Assembly (NCBI GenBank): GCA_902702965.1
Contig: CACRXP010000009.1
Span: 946,584 to 1,010,583 of the forward strand
Direction: 5' to 3'
Length of the DNA: 64,000 nt
DNA from: Spirometra erinaceieuropaei
Lineage: Eukaryota > Platyhelminthes > Cestoda > Diphyllobothriidea > Diphyllobothriidae
Made by a program: the position numbers and the translations under genes. Below are positions 1-12,500 of this stretch, piece by piece. The notes below the pieces were generated by a model. The model ran no database searches and was not told the DNA's origin. It saw only the letters and a list, made by a program, of their open reading frames with translations. Every line of letters starts with the position of its first letter. Position 1 is the stretch's first letter.

Positions 1-437
1 GTTTAAACTACGGCTCTCTGTCGACGGTAACAAAATCACATAAGGTTATCCCATTCTGAGCTATTCTTGCTCGCAATGAAACGCATATCGTGGACCGTCC
101 ATCTGAGCTCAGACATGAAGTCGAACGTCCGTTTTCCTTTCTATAGTCTTAATATGTCGTCGGTGGCGCCTGCATACCCTTCTGACCAGTCCATCACAAC
201 TGAAAATGCCCAAGCACGGTGAAATACATCATGGCTAAAAGATTACCTCTGGTTGGATTTAACAACAAAACGATGTATGACATGATTGGAACGGGAAATG
301 GGCATACAAAGATGTAGCCGAACCGTCGACACGGCCATGCTGATCTGATATCCCCCGACTTGCTCGTAAAGAGTGGGAAGCCGGTCGTGATTAGTCTGCA
401 TGCCCTACTCCTTTATGCTGGGAAGAGTGTTATACAC

Positions 438-538
438 TGGCAGCGGTCCCATGAACGGCGATTCGCCAAGTCCTAGTAACGCCATTGTAGCCTGATTAGA
501 ACGCAAGGGGGCACGAATGCCAGTTGCTTCTAAGACCG
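438..538 (-). CDS. LLTP exon q: possible last exon in window
   Basis: 101 nt, phase 1 to 0, acceptor ATTTTATACAG, donor CCA|GTGTAT. The phase-1 entry restores an Ala codon after exon p and gives VLEATGIRAPLRSNQATMAL. The fit rests on splice signals and phase alone, and the donor is weak. A chance open frame cannot be excluded. Confidence 0.3.
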
Positions 539-3500
539 CTGTATAAAATACTTGCTTTGGGAGAGAAGGGCCAAAGATGGCAGTTGGCGACGGTAGAAAG
601 GAGCCGCAAATTAAAGACCAGAGATAAACCAATCCGGTTTGACCACGCCAAAGTTTCCGCGGTTCGGTCAAATTCATTGGTTAACTGTGTCCTTACATGA
701 CTGAGTCGACAGCTAGAAACTTTGCTGGATCTTAAAAAAAACAGATAAACAGATACGGCCTCAACATGGACCCCACCCACCTGATGCAACTGGCTTTATC
801 CTAAATTCAAGGGGGGTAGGTATTCTCGCATCCCCGACCTAACCTTAATCCTAATCTCACCTCAAACTCGAGCATAACCTTGGCGTTAACGCTAGCCTCA
901 ACCCTCAACCTTCCCTTAACTCTGACCCCAGTTTCCCTGGGATTCAGTGAAAACCTCCTTGTATTCCTGGCAAGTGCAGTCCTCATGTCATGCCAATGCC
1001 TCTACCAATGACTTAATGAACTGATCGAAATAATGCAAACACTTCTTATGCCAGAAGTTTGCATGGATGTACTAGGACAGAAATGAAAGTAACGGGGATG
1101 AGCAGATCCATAGGAAGGGAGGGTTATTATTCCTGACGACATAAATATAACCGATCTCACCCCGGAAATTCACGCTCATATTGTACTACTCACACTTGTT
1201 AAGTAAACGTCGGCGTCTGATTATCAACCTCGGAAAGGATACTCTCGACAGGCTCTTAACCATATTCATCCCCTCGGTCAACACTGTTTCAGCGACGTTT
1301 AGTTGTCTACACCGGACATTCTACAGTGGAAAGTGTTCATCTTACTTGCTTAATAGCTGTACATACCATAAGGCCGCAGAGAAGGAAAACACGGTTGTAT
1401 CATACTGTAGCACAATAGGAAGTGTCTCCTACTGAAACGGCACAATATTTAGTCAAAAGGATATGAGTTTCGATACTTAAACTATTCACGGTTTAGTAAA
1501 AGTGCGTCGTGGCTGCTGATCGGGTTCGAGAGAAACGGAGCTCTAAGGCATAATAGGACGAGTGATTTCCGTAAAAACGATCGGTAAGAACCTTTCCACC
1601 ATTATTAACAGTAGGTGGGCTAACTAATGAAATGTCAACCGAAATTCCAAAATGCGTCTTCGCTTCGAAAAGATTCATCAAACAGGGTTGTAAAACTAAT
1701 CGTCGGGCAAAATAATTCTATAATAATTCAGTTACCTCAGGATTCCGACTTTTGAATGAACTTCTTTCCGGCTTCATGCAAAAACCATACTCTGTAAAAC
1801 ATGACTACTTATGTAGCATGCATTTTCCTCACTGATTTTCGACGCCCTTAAAAATTCAATTATATTTCACTGAAAGCATGCGTAAAAATATTCCTTCTTT
1901 TGCTCATTCGGCGGAAAATTACGTCTTCCTCAAGTTTTGAACTTGGTGAAAGGGTATAATTCGGTTTTCAAAAACTTTCCCAATTCCCGAAAAATTTTGA
2001 ACCCGACCTGCTGTTACACTTGCACTCAGGGTTTTCTACCTACAAACCGTATATTTTCCACGTACGGAAACATACATTCCTCTGCGGTATTAAGAGGCAA
2101 CTATATGGGGTTCATAAAATTTAGCAGTGGATTTGAGTCACATTGTTGACCTTACAAGCCACATTGGTAAGTGCAACGACAAGAGGTTTTATGAATGGCC
2201 ATTTCACGATATTAAAAAATCTCACAATTAGAAACTTTTCTAAAACTGAATCATACCCTTTCTTCAAGTACGAAACTTGAAGAAGAGGTAATTTTCCGCC
2301 GAATGAACGAAAGAATGAATATTTTTACGCATGCTTTCAGTGAAATGTAATCGAATTTTTAAATGCGTCGAAAATCAATGAGGAAAATGCATGCTACATA
2401 AGTAGTCATGTTTTACAGAGTATGGTTTTTGCATGAGGCCGGAAAGAAGCACATTCAAAAGCTGGAATCCTGAGGTAACTGAATTATTATAGAATTATTT
2501 TGCCCGACGATTAGTTTTACAACCCTGTTTGATGAATCTTTTCGAAACGAAGACGCATTTTGGAATTTTGCTTAACATTTCATGAGTTAGGCCACCTACT
2601 GTATAGTACATTAAAAGCAGCTTTAAGACTAGAAAATCCATTGCCCAGACTAACAAGATCGGCGCCCACATCCGAAATGACTGTCCATAGTTAATTTCTC
2701 CGATCAAACAAAGTCATAGCACTGAATATGCAGAAGGGAGTCATTGGACTTAGTAACAGTCCGCGGCCAAAGAACCATGGCTAAGGCAGCCCGTGACACA
2801 TGAAACTGTCAACCTTTCCAAGAATTCTCGCCTATTCGGAATCGAATGTGTGGCTAAACCCTGATTGAAGGGGGAGGGGTTGACGTCATTCCTCCTTAAT
2901 GCTGATGCATGTTCGGCCATCCGTTCCAAGTAATCTCCCAGTTTATTCATTATTTTCGATGGCCATGTGGTTGTATTGCAACCGCGCCTTGCAGGAACTA
3001 CATTCCCTGTGTGGTTCTTAACTGTGTCTCACTTGAATGACATCCAAGCCGTCTTATTCGTAGCCTGACACACAACCAAGTCGTGTGCGGCTGTGTAGTT
3101 CAACTGCGTTAGCCATCATGTTCAATCTTATCGTCAGTTTTTCGACAGGCTCAGGCAGTCGACTAGCGCATGGGAAAGGATATAATGCGGGATCGAACCT
3201 GGAGAACCCATCCCCCGGGCACACCAGGTGCATCCATTGCAATGATATAGCTGACACGAATGAATGCATCACAAGCGTCGTAGCTTAGAAGACCACCAGC
3301 TGACGGGATAACGCGTCCTTTTCAGGACTGGGATTCGAGCTACAATTACTCCTGTTAAGGTGGTCCCTATGACACCCATCTAAATGAGATCCGGGAAGAT
3401 TGGTACACCCGGAGTGACGGTCAGGTAGTGCATAGCACGCGTTTGCCTCTGTCAGCCAGTGGTGTGCCTGCGCCCCTCGTCGGTGATCTTAATACTGTCT

Positions 3501-6500
3501 CGTCATCTGAGCAGGTTGGATAGAGAGGGAGGGTTGTTGGGGCTGTTGTGTAACGCATTTGTGTAAGGACGCTCTATCGGCGTGTCGAAACGCACTGCAG
3601 TGAACTGGAAGACAAGATTGCCGAACTACAATAACTCCCACGGGTCTTCCAAGTCAATGGTTACCCGCAAAACTTCGTCGACCGGTGCATGCACAAAAGG
3701 GACGAAAGGCCTAACCGCATGGACACCAAATTTTGGCGAACGCTTCCGTAGGTCAAGAACGTTTCGGAGGCTGTTGGCCGCCTGCTCGCGCCACTTGGGG
3801 TTGGAGATGCACACAGACCAGAGGCAACCATCAGGCGTCAGATAATGAAACCGAAAGACACACTGCCACGGCATTAAACGTCTGAAGTCGTTTATTGGAT
3901 CTGGTGCAGTTGCGGACAAAGCAACTACGTCGGAGAAACCGAAAGACAGCTCCGAACGAGAATGGCCGAACACGCTGCAGCGATGCGGATAACTGACGTC
4001 AGCTCTCAAGTTGTGGCTCATTCGACGAGATCCGTCCATACATTCGGATTTGACGAGGCAAAACTTCTCGCAAGAGGTGACAACCGCGTAAGCCGCGAGC
4101 CGCTTGAGTAATGGTTTACTGGTCCCGAGTCCATTAACAAGTGCAGTGCCCTTCCCTTTCCATAGGAGGTGCTGAGACTTCGTTTAGGCGGAGTAATTAG
4201 CCACAGGGGAACGCACAAGTGAACACTTTTCCCAACTCCAGTGTCGGTGGGTCAGATGGTCTAGCAATCGTCGCACCAACATCCAACACACGTGATGAAA
4301 TTACAACAGTTAACGATGCGAATGTCGGCCATCAAACAATTAGCCCACCAAGTGCGACGATCCCGGATGAAGGGGGGAGCCGTGAATGTTCATAGGTATG
4401 CGGTAGCCTGGCGACTGCATCCTATAAATACTGCAGCCCCTTGTTCATGAACCACCCGTAGCTGTTTTTGTGTTTGATGATGGGTTCAAGCAGGAACCCG
4501 AAACGTCAGGCTCGCCAGCGATCGCGTCTCCTACTTCAACCGGGGCATATGCTATTCTTGTTGCATCCACTCCGTGAGACACGCGGCGAGAGCCAAACTT
4601 GCACTGAGGACGTGTTTTAGGGCAAATCCGAATGGCAGGCAAGTAAGATTCCTTTTCTAGTCGTAGGGTTGCCTTCTTTAATTCATAGCTCCGACTCTGC
4701 AACCACGATGAACGCTGACTAGCTGCATAAAAGTCCAAAAACTGCTGGAGACAGGAAAATCCGGCGATGGATTTACCAGTAAATGCACCGAGTTCGCCAA
4801 ATATTGAAGAGTCAGTTGGCGAACATATGTTTTCGGTAATTCATCATCAGGCCGGTGCATTTACATGGGTTAGGGGACAAAGACCGGCTGTCGTTACAGG
4901 CCATATCCATGTGCATTTATTCATTCACCTGCTCCTGCGGAGCGGGAGATATTGGCCGTACAAGCAGGCGTCTGGAAAAGAGAATACGCGAACACATGCC
5001 TGCCTGGCAAGGTAGAGGTGAACATCGATCGATTTCGAGTCCAATTCTCGCACATCTAATCGATACGAACCACCAAGCCGACGCTAAAGAAGCTTTTAAA
5101 GTTAGATACCGGGCACCGAACAACTACTCTAAAAGCCTGCGCAAACGGGTGCTAGCCACCGCCGAAGCAGTGGCCATTCGACTGGCGAACCCAGCACTCT
5201 GTTGTCAGAAGACTCTGACACAAGCAGTATGTCTGCCCTGGCCGACTCCAGACGGTGATCGCAGGCCGTCCCGACGCACTTAGAGCAGTCACACGCACTC
5301 ACAGCGCCTACAATCTAACCGGAACCTCTCTACTTCCCCCCCTCCTTCCACCCCAAATCCACCGTCCTCAGCACGTTGACTCCGTCATGCGGGCGGCGTG
5401 GGAACATGGAGTCCGATTAAGCCTGCTCCCGAGACGCATCTATATCCTGTCGACAATTAGACTGATCATTACCCATGTAAATGTACCGGACTGATGATGA
5501 ATTACGGAAAACGCATGTTCGCCAACTGAATCTTCAATTGTAATATGGAAATTTTCGCAGAACTTCGCCAAATATGTGACGTAGGCTAGGAACTAATATC
5601 GTATGTATCTTTTTCAATTGGATCATCAAAGGCATTGCCTATTATCCTTAATATTCTAGTATAATACTATTATATTAATGACTGGCCGGAGTGAGATTGT
5701 TCGTTGACCTGTGTGTACGTGTGACTTCAAATTCAGCTGCAAAGCCTCCTTGTATCGTGAAATGACTCAGAGATTAAAAGATTAATTTGCCGTTTACTGA
5801 GTGCTATAAAAATTCACATTTTTGTCGATACTGAATTTGACGGTGCTGAATTAGCTTCCAATTCGGCAAATATTTTATAATCTTAATTATGCCTTGCTCT
5901 GCCAACCCTTGTCGGCTGACATATCAACACGAAAACATACGTAGACACTGTAGGTTTTCCACAGAAAGCTACTTTAATAATTTCTAAAGAGTCTTGACTT
6001 GCAATTCGTAAGTATATATCACTGCGTGGTCACTGTCAACAGATACTTACCGCGAAATCCATATTCAATATCCCAAGGGAACCGTGATCTGAAGGTCAGA
6101 CGACTGGTCCCCCCGGAGTGTGGCTCATAACTGAGCGAAATTACATTTCCCATCTCCACGAGGGTTCTAAGCGTGCCCGGGTGCCCACAACGCAGCTCAA
6201 TATAATTCAATGGTCCCCGTCGAAAGAAGATGCCCAAACCGTCGTATTTTTCCACTTCGAGGGAGAAGCCAGGGCAGAGATCAAAGAGGGCATTGCATCT
6301 TTTGGACACCACGGCCGACAGACCAAGTATTTTGTCAAGCAGAGCTGGTGTACGGGATATGCTTGTGTGGCCGAATTCATCGGATCGAAGCGGAGTGGGT
6401 CCCCGATGGCCAATTTCCTGGATTGAGCGCCTTCGAGTTTATAAATGAAAAGATTACAGTGAGACGATTCGAGAGAGAGAGTGAGTGAGTGATTTTGTAA

Positions 6501-9500
6501 AGTTGCGCCTTAAAAGACTTCCGGAACGAAGTTGTGATAAAAACATACTATTTTGTCTGCATGACCTTTTAATGCTGAAGCATCTTTCCCGGGTATGAAT
6601 TGAAAACAGGCATGTACAGCAGAATTTTTTGAGGCCAGTAACCAATAACCTAATCGTGGTTATTCTGCACGCTTCATTCGGAAGTACAGCAACCATTTAC
6701 GGCCAAAGTTGACGGAACAGTCCGTCCCGAAGAAGCTCGTTATAATATGTCTACCTTTAAGGGCGACAACGTCTCAAACACAATCAAGCGACGCTTGCGT
6801 TGCACCATAGAAAGAACGTACAACGCAGCCGAACTTGTCTTCATCAGTTCCACGAAAAGCCTTCCAATTAACCGGGCAAAGGATGCCTTGCCAATGCATG
6901 CCACCCTAAATTGCTTGTATGAATTCACATGCACTTGCGGATGCAAGTACATTGGGCGAACGCAAAGGCAACTGGCAATCAGGGCCGCTGGGAATTTTCC
7001 TAATTGGCTTTTCAAATAGGAAAACAAAACCCCCCGTTCGTCTATAACGAAACACCGGTTAGATAGCAGTCGTGTTGTCGACCCTAAAACAGCTTTTCGA
7101 GTACTTGTCCGAGCGCATACAACTCGAACCTTGCGTTACTTGGAAGCAGCTTACATAAGGAGGGAGAAACCAGAGCTGTGCAAGCAGTTAGACCACGTGA
7201 TCAATCTGCAATTGCCCTGGTAATCTTCACGCCTCAACTTACTCGTGACTGTGATTTGTTGTTAACATTCCGTCTCCCTCTTTCCTATATGATGTTTATG
7301 CGAACGTCTTTCATCTGATTATTCATTGCCTTGAACCTTGACCTTGCCCTTATGCACTGACATTCTGTAAAAAAATTCATACTGCTATGGCTTTCCATTC
7401 GTTACCTATGTTATGCAGAGACGGGCTGCAGTTGATAGGCCGTCACGAAATTTATTGGCCCCAATAAATTCTGCTGTACATGCCTGTTTTTAACTTTACA
7501 TTATTCCTGACTATGAAAGAAAAAAGTCGGATAAACTAAAGCCCCAGTTCCGGGATTAGCTCTCATAGCTTGAAAACTACGAATCGAGAAGAAATTCTTA
7601 ACATCCAAGCAGATTCTAAAACCATCACAAGCGGAAGATGAATGTTTTAGCATATGGCGATCCAGACCTAGGTTGAAGATCGTAAGGACAATAGGAGACG
7701 GTTTTGACAACGTTTGATGTTTTTTAAGATTTTCTAGACAATAAATTAGGAATAAATTGACTTACTCATATTTGAAAATTTTCTGGTTTGGCTTGGTACC
7801 ACCGAGAAGGAAATAGATCGGATTTGGAAAAAGTGGCCAATCGAGTCTGAAATAGAAGGGCAGTCCGGCGAAGACCTTATCATCCGTTTGAAATCCGATT
7901 GGTCCGGAGGGCGTAAGGAGTGTCACCGATGTCTGAAGGCTAGCCGATATCCTTGCAATGGAAAAATTGTCGAGTCAGTTCCGCAATTTTTCCGGTAAAA
8001 TTAATAATTAAATAGTTGGCTGTCCTAGATGTATTTTCTCCTTCCTACTTTTAAATATTAGATTCGGAATTGCGACAGATACAGTTTACCGATTACCCGT
8101 TGAACTGACCTCGTCAGTATGTTTGCTATCCATCAATGATTAGTTAATGGACTTCTTTCGAAGGGGATGGAAAACTGCTCATTTTGCCTGATCTATCAAA
8201 CTGATAGCAGAAATACCAGACGGTTGGTTCGTCGATATTCTGCTATAAGCTATTCGGCTCATCAGGGCGTCTTCCGACGTTTCCGATGTGATTTTTGGTA
8301 GATACCTCAGTTATTATAATTCGGATTTTTGATCTTCCCTGAAATACAACAGCTGACTTGTCTGGTGAAATGCTTACTGAGATTCTGAAATGTGGTGTCG
8401 ATAAGGAAGGTTTGCTTGTATAACGGTGTGACATTGATTATCATGAAGCATAATGTCAAGATGGTGAAGTTTTGCCAGGGCACCGGAATTTTAGTGAACT
8501 TTGTAATCCGAATGCGCATCAAAATTAGTGATAAAAATCTACTAATTAGGTATTATTCACTTTTCCTATTCGTTTTTGATGCTCTCGTGGAAAGCATGCA
8601 CAGAAATACTCTTTCCTGTATGCACTTAGTGGCGAATTATGTCATCTTCAAATTTTTTGCCTCAAGAAAGGGCAGATTACGGTTTTAGATAACTCTTACC
8701 TCATTTCCCAAACAATTTTTAGCCCGATTTGTCGTTATACTTGCATTTTGAGTTCCCACGAAAAAGCTGTTTGCTTAATATGTAAGCAAAACCACGTATT
8801 ACTATAACCCACATAGAAGACATCACACAGAACTCATGAAATGGTATAATGAGCGTGGACTAGGTTGCATGCTTCATACGCAGCTTTTACAAATGAACCC
8901 ATAGGTGACAGTGTAAATGTACATTTCGCTTTCCAAAAGATCTCATTGCATACTTTTAAAACCGAAAGTTTGTAAAATTTGAAAAAGACGTAGATTGCTA
9001 CCCAATGAGTGCAAGAAAGTATATTTTAATGAATGTTTTATATAAAATGTATTCGGATTTATAAAGATGCCTAAACCAATAGGAAAATGGGCCAGATGCT
9101 ACTGTGCAGCCGCACTTGAGGTAAAAAAAACCCCAGCCGCCTGTAAGATGGAACCGCTGGAAATAGGAAGAACGTACAGGTGGCGAGGTCAACTTATTGT
9201 ATGCAAATAGAAAGCTATTGCGGATACGCGGTTGTACTTTAAATGGGTGAGAAATACTTGCCCTAACCCCGAACACTAATCCCCAAATCTAACCCCTTAA
9301 AACAACCCACAACTCTACCAATAACCCTGACGACTAACTCTACCCCAAACCCTAGCAACTAACTCTAACCATAACCTTTACCCTAGCCCTATCTCTAACC
9401 CTGACTCCTAACTCTAGCCCTGACCCTTTGACCCAAACCCTTAACCCTAGCCTTAACTCTTAACCCTAAACCTACACCCTAACTCTAACCCCTTAGCCTT

Positions 9501-12500
9501 AACTCCTACCCCAACCCTTAAGGCTACCTTGGAGGTTACCTTACCATAAGGTGCGACTACACAGTAGCACCTGGCCGGAAAATACACACAACTTAATCAG
9601 ACAGATTACCTAATTTAAACGCGGGTGGAAAGAGGGTCAGTCAAAAGCCGATATACCGTCTGAGATTATTACTGTCTCATAGTCACTAAAACCTCCTGTA
9701 ATTTCTTAGTGTTTTCTGACACTTTGTAATGCAACTGAATTCGCTGGTGTCATTTCTGTAATTTACCTTGCTTTTTACCTATCTAAGTACACGCACTTGT
9801 ACCGAGAACTTAGAAAGGAAGTCATCAATTTTGCTTCAAAAAGGCAATGCAAACGAGGTCTTAGTCGTGCCCTTTTGGAGACGCTGACAAAACATGTTCA
9901 CGTGACACAGGAGATGCAGAAATTAGTCCACGGAAGAAAACCCTCATTGGGAGTCGTTATTCAGGATGTTTTCTTCAAACGCATGATAACCCCCAGGAAG
10001 TGATGGCACAGAAATTTCTGAAAGAAGGCCACGGAACAACAATTTTCCTTCAAGGGTGACAATGATTAAAACAAAATCCAGCCGAGGCTACGTTGTGCTA
10101 ACGAAGAAGTCTACAATGTCACCTCCCCCCTAATTTACCTCCGATTTGCGACAACTATGCCAAGGTGGTAAGTTGTGGAAGCCCTGACTTTGCCTGCTGC
10201 GTCGGATTCGGTCTGGAATTTCATATGCTCTCACAGGTGAACTCAGTGGAAATTAGCAATCAGGTCAGTCAACCAATTTGACAATTTGTCCCTCAATAGA
10301 AAAACGAACGCTCTTGTTTTCCCTTTATGAAACATTTACTTGGCAGCCCGTATTCCATCGACCAAAACCAACTTTCGGATCTCCAGTTCGCGCCTGAGCA
10401 GATAGAGCATTACCCTACTTGGAGGCATCCTGGATTCAGAGGACTAAAGCAGACTTGTGTCGACAAATAAACCATGCAGCAATCCAGTTCTGTCATAATA
10501 ATTTCTAAACTTTTATTTTATAGGCTGCTTATGGCCCTCACACGTGCTACGATTATAGTCTTCTTGTCCTCTTCTGGTTACGACACGGGAATATGGACCT
10601 CCCACATTACAAGTGACTCTTCGCTACATTGCACGGGAGGGACAACAGAGAATGCGGGTGGATTGGTACAGCGCTGTTTCAGACTTATTCTGCCTTTATT
10701 CAGCCACCGCCAGTTTTCTATCAGAAACACAAGCATGCGCACTTACACGGCACAGATGGTTCAAAAACGGGAGCTAGCAGATGGGTCGTAAGCACTTCAT
10801 CGAACTGAAGACCTGCAGTGTCTCGCTACCTGTCACTATCTGTCGCAGCAGGTCGGGTAGGTATTCAATCAGGAATTGACGCACAACGATCATTCGGCTT
10901 CCAAAGGCTAACAAGCTCTGTCTGGCTGTCAAAGATCACGAACAGGTAACAAATTACCAAGCCAAAGCCGGCCTAGCTATAATAGCAGAGTTTTAACCGG
11001 CCATAAATCAATCTATCCTCGCTCCTTGTCGCTTCTCCTCGCTGCTAATTATGACTTGGCCGACTTCATCCCGGTTGTTTGTTACCACTTCGTGACTTAT
11101 GTCACCCATACGAAGCTTGTTTGCATCTGGAGGCCTATAGATCGGTGTGCGCCAATTCCTGAGTGCATAAATACCCAATCTGCAGCGACAGAGAAATGAC
11201 AGGTGGCGAGGCACTGATGAACTTCGGTTCGAGGAAGTGCTTAGGACCCATCCGCCAGAAACCGTCTGTAAATGTCTGCTGTGCCAGGATCAGCAAACCA
11301 TGGCCCTCGTAGCCTGGTGTGCGCTGGCAGTTTTATGGTACCTGGTACCATGCCGGTAGATGCCCTGGCGTTAAGGCGGGGTATACAGGTCATGAGAGTG
11401 GCTGTCCAAACCACCCCTGTCGTCTTTCTGACCAGTTGTGGTGGTGCTGTTGTTGATTAACGTCCTGATAGAGTGTTTGTTGGAGGAAAATGAAGTGCCC
11501 AACGGATCGAAGGAATTGTTTTGCTGACGTTTCGAAGAGCTTGGGCGGCTCTCCATTATCAAAGCGTCTAGTGTAAAAATCGATCGGAATTTTGAATAGG
11601 CAGCTGGACTAATGAGCCTTGGGCTGATCGATTTTCCTTCTTTCGCTGCCTTGGCCTACTGGCCGTCGCTTGTGAGTGTTGGTGGCCTCCTGTATTGTGT
11701 GTCGTCACCTCAGTTGGGGTTAGTTGCGTTTGCGTCCCCGTTTTGGGCGAATTGGTCGACAGGCCGTGTTTGCTCGATACTCCCAGGTTTCGAATGACTG
11801 TCTTGTCTCCGACACGGCGTATGTAGTGACGTAGGACTTTATAAGCCGAAGGAAGGTCTAGATGCCTGTTGATGGAGTTGGCATCTGAGTAGCAAGCCTC
11901 AAGTCTGAGAGACTCTGTCCACGAAGTGCCCCTGCTTAAGACGGCGGCACCTTAAAAATCAAAACTGTGGCCAGTTTCCCCGATGTGAGCCGCAAGCTGT
12001 GAGTTTAGGTCTAGGCTCCGAGTTGCCTGTTTGTGCTCATGTAGGCGAGTCTGCAATTTCCGTCCCGTTTCCCCAACGTAGTTGCAGTATCCATTATTAC
12101 AATGCATTTGATAGACAACTGCTGAGGTTTCAGTGGGTGGCAGTATGTCTTTGGGTTGCATCAACCGGCGACGAATTGTTGCCTGGCGTCGATAGGCAAT
12201 GCCTGCCCTGACGGGTTGTATCAGTCGTGAAACTGCCTCGGGGATGGATTTAATGTAAGAAATAGCCCTCCAGACTTCGGGCTGTTCTTCTCGTGACCGT
12301 CGCCTTTTCACCCGGCGTTTGTTGGGAACCAAGTGTTGTGGTGGTATGCCTAGGTGTGGGTCCGGCCGTGCCAGACACCTGCGCCTTTCCTCAGCTTCGG
12401 TCTCGACACTGGGCCCAAATGAGGAGAAGGAGGAGGAGAGAGTGCGGTAGAAGCTTCGAAAGCCTTCTCTTACTACAAACTAATTCACGAGCAAGTCATG

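Noticed and set aside
6118..6426. 102-codon plus-strand frame
   Set aside because: Antisense of LLTP exon p; the minus frame is bounded by GT-AG sites in compatible phase, the plus frame is not.
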